Shown here: positions 42,661 through 50,238 of the stretch, piece by piece | Layout of the letters: every line of letters starts with the position of its first letter | Numbering within the stretch: the first letter of the stretch is position 1 | Source of the DNA: Peterkaempfera sp044755465 | Lineage (GTDB): Bacteria; Actinomycetota; Actinomycetes; Streptomycetales; Streptomycetaceae | DNA length: 64,000 nt | Assembly: GCF_044755465.1 (NCBI RefSeq) | Contig: NZ_JBIVRB010000021.1 | Coordinates: 1-64,000, forward strand | Reading direction: 5' to 3' | Notes under the pieces: generated by a model | Databases searched by the model: none | What the model was told of the DNA's origin: nothing | The model's input: the letters and a program-made list of their open reading frames with translations, nothing else | Program-made: the position numbers and the translations under genes

Positions 42661-43547
42661 TTATGCCGCGAGGGTGTGTTGATGCCGCTCCTGGTCTCGG
42701 ACGGTGTGAGGTAGCCGAAGACCTTGTGCTTGCGCAGGCGGCGGCGGTTGTAGAAGGTCTCGATGAAGGTGAAGACCTCGGCGCGGGCGGTGGCCCGGTC
42801 GGGCCAGGTCCGGGTTCCGGTCTCTTCCTTGAGCAGGGCCAGAAACTCTCCGCCGCGGCGTTGTCGAAACACGATCCGGTGCGTCCGCGGCTCTGTCGCA
42901 TCCCCAACTCCCTTGTTCGGTCCCGGAATCGCGCCGATGTGTACTCGCTGCCGCGATCGCTGTGGATCACGCATCCGGGCTCCGGACCGCCTCGGCCGTA
43001 GGCCACCCGCGAGGTCGTCGACGACGAGCTCGGCGCGATGGTGATCGGCCATGGCATAGCCGACGACCCCGCGGGTGACCGGGTCCAGCCAGCGGGCAAG
43101 GTAGAGCCAGCCCTCGGCCGTCGGCAGGTAGGTGATGCCGCCGACCAGCTTCATCCCGGGACGCGCGGCGTGGAAGTCGCGGCCGACCAGGTCCGGGGCC
43201 GGCTTCGCCTTCTTGTCGGGCCGGGTCAGCGAGCGGTGCTCGCGGCAGGTGACGCCGCGGATGTCGCGCTCGCGCATGGCGCGGGCGACGCGCTTGCGGT
43301 TCACCCGCCGCCCCGGACGCCGCAGCTCGGCGTGGATGCGCGGGACGCCGTAGGTCCGACGGGAGGCGATGTGGAGCACGGTGATCTCGTGGGCGAGCGC
43401 GTCGTCGGCCACCTGGCGTTCTCGGCGGGCGGCCTCGCCCTCGCGCCAGGCGTAATAGGAAGAGCGGGCCACGTGCAGCACCCGGCGCAGCAGCACGATC
43501 GGGTAGTTCGCCTTCTCCGCGTGGATCAACCGGTACAACATGGTCAC
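42661..43547 (-). pseudogene. IS3-family transposase OrfB, frameshifted
   Basis: Integrase-core transposase of the DDE type. The N-terminal part reads in one frame (LYRLIHAEKANYPIVLLRR, RTYGVPRIHAELRR, GGITYLPTAEGWLYLA, where the first catalytic Asp would follow), shifts into a second frame near 43020 (CVIHSDRGSEYTS with the second Asp, then GSCFDNAAAESF with the catalytic Glu), and returns near 42860 (FTFIETFYNRRRLRKHKVFG). A third shift near 42690 is needed to reach the expected C terminus ERHQHTLAA and the TAA at 42661. Three shifts make an active protein implausible. It starts with a GTG overlapping the orfA stop codon. Confidence 0.85.
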
Positions 43548-43843
43548 CGGTCGCTCTCCTTCACGAAGAAGGCCGTCGCTCTTTTCAGGATCTCGATCGT
43601 CTGCTGCTGTTCGCGGTTCTCTCTGCGCAGCCGGCGTAGCTCCTCACGCTCCGCGCTGGTCAGCCCGCCCGGGGCGCCCTCGCTCCGGTCGGCCTTGGCC
43701 CGGCGGTACCAGCCGCGCGGGGACTCGGAGCTGATGCCGAGCTCCCGGGCGACGGCGGTGACCGTCTTCCCCGACGAGTCGACGAGCGCGATCGCGTCCC
43801 GCTTGAACTCCTCGGTGTACCGCTTCGTGTACTTGCTTCCCAC
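43544..43843 (-). CDS. IS3-family transposase OrfA
   Basis: Intact 99-residue helix-turn-helix protein that binds the IS ends: KYTKRYTEEFKRDAIALV, then VARELGISSESPRGWYRRAK, and a C-terminal leucine-zipper-like stretch LRRLRRENREQQQTIEILKR ending ATAFFVKESDR. This is a typical IS3 OrfA. Its stop overlaps the orfB start by a few bases, where the family normally uses programmed frameshifting to make OrfAB. Confidence 0.92.
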   Translation of the reverse strand: MGSKYTKRYTEEFKRDAIALVDSSGKTVTAVARELGISSESPRGWYRRAKADRSEGAPGGLTSAEREELRRLRRENREQQQTIEILKRATAFFVKESDR

Positions 43844-43891
43844 CTGGTGCTACTTCCTCTGGAACCTCAGGTCCCAGTCTCCAGGTGTCCA

Positions 43892-44509
43892 CGATCAAGG
43901 GGAAGGTTCAGCTACGCCTTTGGCGGGATCACGGACACGAACCGGGACGGCTACCCGGACCTCGTCGCCCGCGATCCCTCCGGGAACCTGTGGTTCTATC
44001 CCGGAGACGCCAAGCACGGCCTGGCCACGCCTCGCAAGCTGGTTGGTACCGGCTGGGGTGGCCTGACCTTCATCGGTCTGCGTGACTGGGACGGTGACGG
44101 CAACCCCGACATCATCGTCAAGGACACCAACGGCGTCATCTGGAACTACCCCGGCAACCCGGACGGCACCCACGGCAGCCGCATCCAGGTCAGCACCGGC
44201 TGGGCGAACATGTCCTTCGGCGGTCTCGCCGACTGGAACAAGGACGGCTACATGGACGTGATCGCGCGCGACTCGCTGGGAAACCTCTATCTCTACCCGA
44301 GCGACACCAGACACGGCCTGAGCTACACCACCCGCTCCACCATCGGCACCGGCTGGGGGGACATGACCTTCGCCGGCCTGCCTGACTGGGACGGTGACGG
44401 CAATCCCGACATCGTCGCCCGCGATCAAGCAGGCACCCTCTGGCGGTACACGGGCACTGACGTGTCCGTCGGAACCAGCAGCCGCAGGCAGATCAGCACC
44501 GACTGGTAG
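43892..44509 (+). pseudogene. FG-GAP/VCBS repeat beta-propeller protein, N terminus lost to the IS
   Basis: The frame is open from the right IS end to a TAG at 44509 and encodes about four FG-GAP repeats with calcium-binding loops: DTNRDGYPD, DWDGDGNPD, DWNKDGYMD and DWDGDGNPD. Such proteins are usually secreted in streptomycetes. There is no signal peptide or start codon with a ribosome-binding site; the upstream part was removed by the IS3 insertion, so it is most likely a dead 3' fragment. Confidence 0.82.
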
Positions 44510-44566
44510 TTACGACTCAGCTGCCTTGAGGTGACCGTGATCCGGCCCGGTCCTGCGTTGGGCGGT

Positions 44567-44584
44567 CCCGGGGTGAGCCCCGGG
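44567..44584. terminator. Short hairpin between convergent genes
   Basis: A 7-bp perfect stem (CCCGGGG/CCCCGGG) with a 4-nt loop lies between the beta-propeller remnant and the VOC gene. It is short but positioned as a bidirectional terminator. Confidence 0.5.
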
Positions 44585-44670
44585 TCTTCATGGCCCCCAC
44601 CGGTCAGGCCCGTTCGCCGAGCCGTCGGTCGCGGCGACCTGGCGCCGCGCTGTGGCATGGCGTCGGGGCC

Positions 44671-45051
44671 TCAGAGGTAGGTGCTGACCTCGATCAGGTT
44701 CTGGTCGGGGTCCCGGAAGTACAGGCTGAGGATCGGGCCGGTCGCGCCGGTGCGCCGGACCGGCCCCTCCTCGATGGGGACGCCGTGCGCGGCGAGTTCG
44801 TCGGCCACCTGCTCCAGGGGGTCGGTGGTGATCAGGCAGAAGTCCGCGCTGCCCGGGGTCGGCCGCAGGGCCTTCGGCTCGAATTCATGGCCTGCCTGAT
44901 GCAGGTTGACCTTGCTCCGGCCGAAGGCGAGCGCGGTACGGCCTCCCCCGAACGTCACCGGCTCCATACCGAGCACACGGCTGTAGAAGTCCACCGTGGC
45001 GTCGATGTCAGCGACGGTGAGGACCAGGTGATCCAGGCGATCGATGCGCAT
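44671..45051 (-). CDS. VOC (glyoxalase/dioxygenase-fold) family protein
   Basis: A 126-residue single VOC unit: RLDHLVLTVADIDATVDFYS at the N terminus (metal-ligand His8), KVNLHQAGHEF in the middle, and LSLYFRDPDQNLIEVSTYL at the C terminus with the conserved Glu ligand. This layout fits the small glyoxalase/bleomycin-resistance/virulence-type subfamily annotated as VOC protein. The substrate is not predictable. It is a stand-alone gene; the ATG at 45051 gives the conserved N terminus. Confidence 0.88.
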   Translation of the reverse strand: MRIDRLDHLVLTVADIDATVDFYSRVLGMEPVTFGGGRTALAFGRSKVNLHQAGHEFEPKALRPTPGSADFCLITTDPLEQVADELAAHGVPIEEGPVRRTGATGPILSLYFRDPDQNLIEVSTYL

Positions 45052-45522
45052 ATGCCGGATTCTAGGACGGTGGGGGTGCGCTGCGAGGGGAGGCGGGCCG
45101 ACCTCACCCGGCGGACGACCACCGTCAGGCCGACCACCAGGCCGATCACCGGGCCGGATCTCCGCCGACCAGCTGAGTGACCGTCAGCCGAATGGCCCAA
45201 GGGCAGCGCGCGGACCAGGGCAGCTGGAGAAACGTTGCCGGAGCGCCGGGGGCGAGCGGGGGGAGTTGCGGCGCACGGCTCCGACCTCGGCTTTCACCGC
45301 TCGGGGGCGGCCGGCGACCGGGCAGGCCGACTCCAGTTCTGTCGGTGCTCTGTCATTTCAGGGTTTATGGCTGCACCATGTGGCGGATGTACAAAGGAGC
45401 GCCCCGGAGTGGCGCAGGTCACTTCATGGTGACGGTAGGCCATGCCGCCGCTCCGCAGGGCCTGCTCATGCACGGTCAGTACCCTCCGCAGCCCCCCCTG
45501 CGCCGACGTCAGGAGAGACCGA
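45052..45522. other. Intergenic region, 471 bp
   Basis: This lies between the divergent VOC gene and the DUF485-actP operon. I see no gene with codon bias and a ribosome-binding site, and no convincing promoter pair; it must hold both promoters. Confidence 0.6.
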
Positions 45523-45888
45523 GTGGAAACCACACCGAAGCCGGACGTGCCACCGTCCGCCGCCCCGGACCTCCAGGAGTTCCAACGCATCGAGGAGGGT
45601 GAGGAGTTCCGCGGTCTGCGTCGCACCTTCCGAGGTTTCGCCTTCCCCCTCACGTTGGCCTTCATTGCCTGGTACCTGCTCTATGTACTGCTCTCCAACT
45701 ACGCCGCCGGCTTCATGGGTGCCACCGTGGTCGGCCATATCAACGTCGCCCTGGTGATGGGTCTGTTGCAGTTCGCCACGACCTTCGCCATCGCCTGGTG
45801 GTACTCCCGCCACGCGGCCCGCCGGCTCGACCCGCCGGCCACCGCCATCCGCCAGCGGTTCGCCGCCTCCCAGGAGGTCGCCGAATGA
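45523..45888 (+). CDS. DUF485 membrane protein
   Basis: A 121-residue protein with two transmembrane helices (FPLTLAFIAWYLLYVLLSNY and NVALVMGLLQFATTFAIAWW) of the DUF485 family, which almost always precedes the acetate/solute:sodium symporter gene. The GTG at 45523 has AGGAGAGACCGA upstream, so I prefer it to an upstream ATG. It overlaps the actP start by 4 bp. It probably assists or regulates the symporter. Confidence 0.92.
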   Translation: METTPKPDVPPSAAPDLQEFQRIEEGEEFRGLRRTFRGFAFPLTLAFIAWYLLYVLLSNYAAGFMGATVVGHINVALVMGLLQFATTFAIAWWYSRHAARRLDPPATAIRQRFAASQEVAE

Positions 45889-47504
45889 GTGCCTCGGCCC
45901 TGCTCGCCACGGGTGTCAGCGACCACCGCGGCCTGACCATCACCCTCTTCACCGTCTTCGTACTGATCACGCTGGGCATCACCATCTGGGCCGGCCGGCA
46001 GACCAAGGACGCCACCGACTTCTACGCGGGCGGCCGCTCCTTCACCGGCTTCCAGAACGGCCTTGCCATCTCCGGCGACTACATGTCGGCGGCGTCCTTC
46101 CTCGGCATCGCCGGCGCGATCGCCCTCTTCGGCTATGACGGTTTCCTCTACTCCATCGGCTTCCTGGTCGCCTGGCTGGTCGCCCTGCTGCTGGTCGCCG
46201 AACCGCTGCGCAACTCCGGCCGCTACACCATGGCCGATGTGCTCGCCTTCCGGATGCGCCAGCGCCCGGTGCGGACCGCGGCGGGCATCTCCACCATCGT
46301 GGTGTCGATCTTCTACCTGCTCGCCCAGATGGTCGGGGCCGGCTCCCTGGTCGCCCTGCTGCTCGGCGTCACCGGTGACGCCGCCAAGCAGTGGACCATC
46401 GTCGGGGTCGGCGCGCTGATGGTGCTCTATGTCGCCATCGGCGGCATGAAGGGCACCACCTGGGTGCAGATCGTCAAGGCGGTACTGCTGATCGCCGGCA
46501 CCCTGCTGATCACCATCCTGGTGCTGGCCAAGTACCACTTCAACCCGTCGTCGCTGCTGGGCGCGGCCTCCGAGGCCAGCGGCAAGGGCTCCGCCTTCCT
46601 GGAACCAGGGCTCAAGTACGGCCTCACCGGGACGACCAAGCTCGACTTCATCAGCCTGGCCGTCGCCCTGCTCCTCGGTACCGCAGGACTGCCGCACATC
46701 CTGGTCCGCTTCTACACCGTCCCGACCGCGCATGCCGCTCGCAAGTCCGTCATCTGGGCGATCGGCATCATCGGTGTCTTCTATCTGATGACGCTCGCCC
46801 TGGGCTTCGGCGCCGCCGCCCTGGTCGGCCCCGACGCCATCAAGGCGTCCAACGCGGCCGGCAACACGGCAGCCCCGCTGCTCGCCCAGGAGGTCGGCGG
46901 CGGAGCCGGCTCCACCGGCGGCGCCATCCTGCTCGCGGTGATCTCCGCAGTGGCCTTCGCCACCATCCTGGCCGTGGTGGCCGGTCTCACCCTGGCCTCC
47001 TCCGCCTCCTTCGCCCATGATCTGTGGGCCAATGTCATCCGGAGCGGCAAGGCCGGGGAGAAGGAGGAGGTCGGCACGGCCAAGATCGCCGCCGTGGTGA
47101 TCGGTGCCGTCGCCATCCTGCTCTCCATCTTCGCCGACAAGCTCAACGCGGCCGCCCTGGTCGCCCTGGCGTTCGCCGTGGCGGCCTCCGCCAACCTCCC
47201 CACCCTGCTCTACAGCCTCTTCTGGAAGCGGTTCACCACCGCCGGGGCCGTCTGCTCCACCTACGGCGGCCTCACCGTCTCGGTGCTGCTGGTGGTCTTC
47301 TCCCCGGTGGTCTCCGGCAAGCCGACCTCGCTGATCACCGGCTCGGACTTCGCCTGGTTCCCGCTGGAGAACCCCGGCCTGGTCTCCATCCCGATCGGCT
47401 TCCTGCTCGGCTGGCTCGGCACCCTGCTCTCCAAGGAGACCGCCGATCCCGCCAAGTACGCAGAGCTGGAGGTGCGTTCGCTGACCGGGCTCGGCGCCCA
47501 CTGA
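45885..47504 (+). CDS. actP: Cation/acetate symporter ActP-like
   Basis: Solute:sodium symporter of 539 residues with about 13 transmembrane helices. Family signatures: TDFYAGGRSFTGFQNGLAIS near the N terminus, GDYMSAASFLGIAGAIALFG, then LLGTAGLPHILVRFYTVPTA (the SSS family signature region) and VVAGLTLASSASFAHDLW. It takes up acetate or related short monocarboxylates with a cation. It is co-transcribed with the DUF485 gene (4-bp overlap, AGGAGG ribosome-binding site) and ends before a strong hairpin. Confidence 0.93.
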   Translation: MSASALLATGVSDHRGLTITLFTVFVLITLGITIWAGRQTKDATDFYAGGRSFTGFQNGLAISGDYMSAASFLGIAGAIALFGYDGFLYSIGFLVAWLVALLLVAEPLRNSGRYTMADVLAFRMRQRPVRTAAGISTIVVSIFYLLAQMVGAGSLVALLLGVTGDAAKQWTIVGVGALMVLYVAIGGMKGTTWVQIVKAVLLIAGTLLITILVLAKYHFNPSSLLGAASEASGKGSAFLEPGLKYGLTGTTKLDFISLAVALLLGTAGLPHILVRFYTVPTAHAARKSVIWAIGIIGVFYLMTLALGFGAAALVGPDAIKASNAAGNTAAPLLAQEVGGGAGSTGGAILLAVISAVAFATILAVVAGLTLASSASFAHDLWANVIRSGKAGEKEEVGTAKIAAVVIGAVAILLSIFADKLNAAALVALAFAVAASANLPTLLYSLFWKRFTTAGAVCSTYGGLTVSVLLVVFSPVVSGKPTSLITGSDFAWFPLENPGLVSIPIGFLLGWLGTLLSKETADPAKYAELEVRSLTGLGAH

Positions 47505-47527
47505 CAGTCGGAGTACCCCCCGGTGGA

Positions 47528-47585
47528 CGGCCGCCTCCTCGGTCCGGCCCGGCGATCCAGCTGGGCAGGACCGGGGAGGCGGCCG
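47528..47585. terminator. Strong bidirectional hairpin terminator
   Basis: Arms 47528-47545 and 47568-47585 pair at 17 of 18 positions with a 22-nt loop. It lies between the convergent actP and oxidoreductase genes. Confidence 0.8.
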
Positions 47586-47611
47586 CGCTGCGTGGTCCGG
47601 CCGGAGGGCCG

Positions 47612-48292
47612 TCAGCGGGCCAAGGACACCGCGAACGGGTGGAAGCCACGGCGCCGCAGCACATGCGGGACCAGCAGGATCAGCGCTTCGGTGGCGCGGG
47701 CGGTGCTGATGTCACCGAGGTCCTCGATCCACTCCGGCCGCCAGCCCAGGTCCGCGAGCAGGCCGGCGACGACCTTCTTGGCGTCGTCGTCGTTGCCGGA
47801 CAGGAATGCGGTCGGTGGGGTGGACAGGGATTCGGGGGCGGTCATCACCGTGAAGAGCATGGTGTTCAGGGTCTTGACCACCCGGGTGGCCGGCAGGGCG
47901 TGCTGAAGCTGCTCGGCCAGGCTGCTGCCGGGGTGGACCAGGTCTCCGGGGAGTCCGTCCGGGGCGTCATGGGTCGCGTTGGAGACATCGACGAGGATCT
48001 TGCCCGCGAGTTCGGCACGGAACTCCGTCAGGCGCTCCAGGGCCGTATCACCCGGCGTCGCGTTGATCACGATGTCGGCGGTTCGGGCGGTGCTGCGCTG
48101 GTCGGCGAACCGGATCGACGGGTCGGTACCGGCCGCGCGGGCTGCGGCCTCCTCGATGCCGCCGCGTCGGTGGCCCAGGGTGACGTCATGCCCGGCGGAG
48201 GCGAGTCTGCGGGCCAGGTTGCCGCCGACCCGGCCGGTGCCGAGGATGCCGATGCTGGTCGTGCCGGTGCCGGTCGTGCCGCTGGTGGTCAT
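47612..48292 (-). CDS. NADPH-dependent F420 reductase-like oxidoreductase
   Basis: A 226-residue Rossmann-fold protein. The nucleotide-binding motif is SIGILGTGRVGGNLARRLAS (GTGRVG), with GHRRGG after the second strand, a feature of NADPH-type binding in the Fno/NPD family. ADIVINATPGDTALE and KILVDVSNATHD follow, then VVKTLNTMLFTVM, which is close to the F420-dependent NADP reductase layout. It is followed 31 bp upstream in the operon by the inositol-monophosphatase-like gene and is divergent from a LysR gene that may control both. The actual electron partner is unknown. Confidence 0.85.
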   Translation of the reverse strand: MTTSGTTGTGTTSIGILGTGRVGGNLARRLASAGHDVTLGHRRGGIEEAAARAAGTDPSIRFADQRSTARTADIVINATPGDTALERLTEFRAELAGKILVDVSNATHDAPDGLPGDLVHPGSSLAEQLQHALPATRVVKTLNTMLFTVMTAPESLSTPPTAFLSGNDDDAKKVVAGLLADLGWRPEWIEDLGDISTARATEALILLVPHVLRRRGFHPFAVSLAR

Positions 48293-48323
48293 GTGGTGTG
48301 CTCCTTGGACGTACGTGGGCTGG

Positions 48324-49136
48324 TCAGGCGAGGGGTGACAGGACCTTGACGGCGGCGGCGTGGATGCCCGGGGCCGCAGCCACGAAGTCCCGGGCGGCCA
48401 GGCTCCAGGGCCGGCCGCCGATGTCGGTGACGGTGCCGCCGGCTTCGGTGACGAGCAGGGCGCCGGCCACCAGGCCGGAACGGACGTCGGAGAACTGCCA
48501 GAAGGCGTCCATCCGCCCGGCGGCGACCTGGATCAGTTGCAGGGTGGCCGGGACGGAGACGCGGACGACGAGCCCGTTGACCAGCATCGCGGTGACCGAG
48601 TCACCGATCTTGCGCAAGGTGTGCACGTCCTCGCCTGGCCTGGCCTGGCCGGTGCCGATCAGGGCCGCGCCCAGGTCGGTCTTGGCCGACACCCGCAACG
48701 GCGTGCCGTTGAGCTCGGCTCCGAGGCCGGTGCGGGCGGTGTACGTGTCGCCGGTCAGCGGCAGGTGGACGACGGTCAGGGCGGGCCGGTTGTCACGCAC
48801 CAGCGTGGCGGTCACCGCCCAGTCGGCCATGCCGTGGACGTGGTTGATGTTCCCCTCGGCCGGATCGACCACCCACCACTCGCCGTCCGGCAGTGCGCCG
48901 CCGGCCAACTCGTCCTCGGCCCACCGGGACCCCGGCCGGGCCGCGAGCAGGGGCGCCTTCAGCACCTCCAGTACGGCGGCGTCGTTGGCGTGGATCTCGT
49001 TGACGATCTCGTCGAGGCCGACCCCGCGGGCGTGCGGGGTGTAGCGGTCGCGCAGCGTGGCCCCGGCGGTCCGTACGGCGGCGGTCACCGTGGCCAGGAG
49101 GGTGTTGTCGAGATCGGATGAGGTGCCAAGAGACAT
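48324..49136 (-). CDS. Inositol monophosphatase family protein (variant metal motif)
   Basis: A 270-residue member of the lithium-sensitive phosphatase fold. RWAEDELAGG supplies the first acidic ligands and WWVVDPAEGNINHVHGMADW is motif A, in which the usual D-P-x-D-G-T reads D-P-A-E-G-N. Motif B is FSDVRSGLVAGALLVTEAGG with the Asp kept. Thus two motif positions differ from a classical IMPase and the substrate may differ; a 3'-phosphatase or sugar phosphatase is possible. It is first in a two-gene operon with the F420 reductase-like gene and divergent from the LysR regulator. Confidence 0.84.
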   Translation of the reverse strand: MSLGTSSDLDNTLLATVTAAVRTAGATLRDRYTPHARGVGLDEIVNEIHANDAAVLEVLKAPLLAARPGSRWAEDELAGGALPDGEWWVVDPAEGNINHVHGMADWAVTATLVRDNRPALTVVHLPLTGDTYTARTGLGAELNGTPLRVSAKTDLGAALIGTGQARPGEDVHTLRKIGDSVTAMLVNGLVVRVSVPATLQLIQVAAGRMDAFWQFSDVRSGLVAGALLVTEAGGTVTDIGGRPWSLAARDFVAAAPGIHAAAVKVLSPLA

Positions 49137-49226
49137 GACTGCTCCCTGGGTGAGATCAGATCGAGGCGGCGGATTCGGCTCGCTTCATCGCCTGCTCCTC
49201 GACGGTAGGCAGGCTGCGGATTAACA

Positions 49227-49242
49227 ACAAGTGCATGCTTGT
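49227..49242. promoter_or_regulatory. Palindromic LysR-type operator candidate
   Basis: ACAAGTGCATGCTTGT is an imperfect palindrome 20 bp before the LysR start and in the 125-bp gap to the divergent phosphatase gene. It has the T-N11-A form and AT-rich flanks expected for an autoregulated LysR site controlling both directions. Confidence 0.55.
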
Positions 49243-49261
49243 AACCCTTAGGATTACCGCC

Positions 49262-50179
49262 ATGCACTTGGACTTGAATCTGCTCACCGCCCTGGACGCC
49301 CTGCTGGAAGAGGGCAGCGTGGCCGGAGCGGCAGCCCGCCTGCATGTCACCGCCCCCGCGATGAGCCGGTCCCTGGGCCGCATCCGCAAGGCCACCGGAG
49401 ACCAGATCCTGGTGCGCAGCGGCCACACGATGGTCCCCACCGCCTATGCCAGGGCCGTCCGGGCGCAGGTCCACGACCTCGTACAGCAGGCCCACGAGGT
49501 GCTGGCCCCGGAGCGCGAGGTCGACCTGCGCACGCTGGACCGGGTGTTCACCGTGCGCTGGCACGACGCGCTCGCCGCCGCCTGCGGACCCGCCCTGGTC
49601 GCCGCGGCCCACCGGGAGGCCCCGGGCGTACGGCTCCGCCTGGTCGCCGAGTCGGGTTCCGACACACCCGAGCTGCGCCGTGGCGAGGTGGACCTGGAGT
49701 CCAGCTCCGCCGAGCCCACGGCGCCGGACCTCCGCCACCTGCTGATCGGGGCGGACCGCCTGGTCCTCGCGGTCCGCCCCGGCCATCCGCTCTCCTGCGG
49801 GCCGCTGACCGCCGACCGCTACGCGGCGGCCGAGCACGTCACCGTCTCCCGCCGTGGACGGCTGCGCGACCCGGTCGACGACGCGCTCGGCGCCCTCGGG
49901 CTGGAGCGGAGCGTCATTGCCGCCGCCCCTGCCACGGCCACCGCTCTCCACCTGGCGCTCGACACCGACCTGGTGGTGTCGGTCCCCGAGGCGGTCACCC
50001 GTGGCGCCCGGCGGGAGCTGGGCCTGCTGACGCTCCCCCTGCCGGTGGACATGCCGCCGATCCCGCTCCACCTGGTCTGGCACCGACGGTACGACAACGA
50101 CCGCGCCCACGGCTGGCTGCGGGACCTGGCCCAGGCGGCCACCCGGGCCGTGTTCGCGCCGCCGGCCGCACCCGGGTAG
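49262..50179 (+). CDS. LysR-family transcriptional regulator
   Basis: A 305-residue regulator with N-terminal winged HTH (HLDLNLLTALDALLEEGSVA, then AAARLHVTAPAMSRSLGRIR) and a periplasmic-binding-protein-like effector domain (RLVAESGSDTPELRRGEVDL, LVLAVRPGHPLS). The ATG at 49262 is chosen because the HTH begins right there; a frame start at 49235 runs through the operator-like palindrome. It is divergent from the phosphatase/oxidoreductase operon, the usual arrangement for a LysR regulator and its targets. The effector is unknown. Confidence 0.92.
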   Translation: MHLDLNLLTALDALLEEGSVAGAAARLHVTAPAMSRSLGRIRKATGDQILVRSGHTMVPTAYARAVRAQVHDLVQQAHEVLAPEREVDLRTLDRVFTVRWHDALAAACGPALVAAAHREAPGVRLRLVAESGSDTPELRRGEVDLESSSAEPTAPDLRHLLIGADRLVLAVRPGHPLSCGPLTADRYAAAEHVTVSRRGRLRDPVDDALGALGLERSVIAAAPATATALHLALDTDLVVSVPEAVTRGARRELGLLTLPLPVDMPPIPLHLVWHRRYDNDRAHGWLRDLAQAATRAVFAPPAAPG

Positions 50180-50221
50180 CCCGTACCGCACCGCCTCACG
50201 GGCGGCTCACACAGGTACGGG
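50180..50221. terminator. Bidirectional hairpin terminator
   Basis: CCCGTACC (50180-50187) pairs with GGTACGGG (50214-50221) and encloses a second small stem (CCGCC/GGCGG). It lies immediately after the LysR stop and 18 bp before the end of the convergent condensation-domain gene. Confidence 0.65.
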
Positions 50222-50238
50222 ACGGCAGGGGTCGGGTG

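Larger units (their letters stand above)
42647..43891 (-). mobile_element. Decayed IS3-family insertion sequence
   Basis: An orfA/orfB pair of the IS3 family is bounded by TGGACAC at the left (42647-42653) and its complement GTGTCCA at the right (43885-43891), giving 1,245 bp, a normal size. Similarity continues outside: both ends are flanked by GATC and by weakly related inverted sequence, so the true ends may extend a few bases and GATC may be the target duplication. OrfB carries several frameshifts, so the element is probably immobile. Confidence 0.78.

Noticed and set aside
42661..43547. Programmed frameshifting as explanation for the broken OrfB
   Set aside because: IS3 frameshifting happens at the orfA/orfB junction; the three shifts here are inside the catalytic core and at the C terminus.
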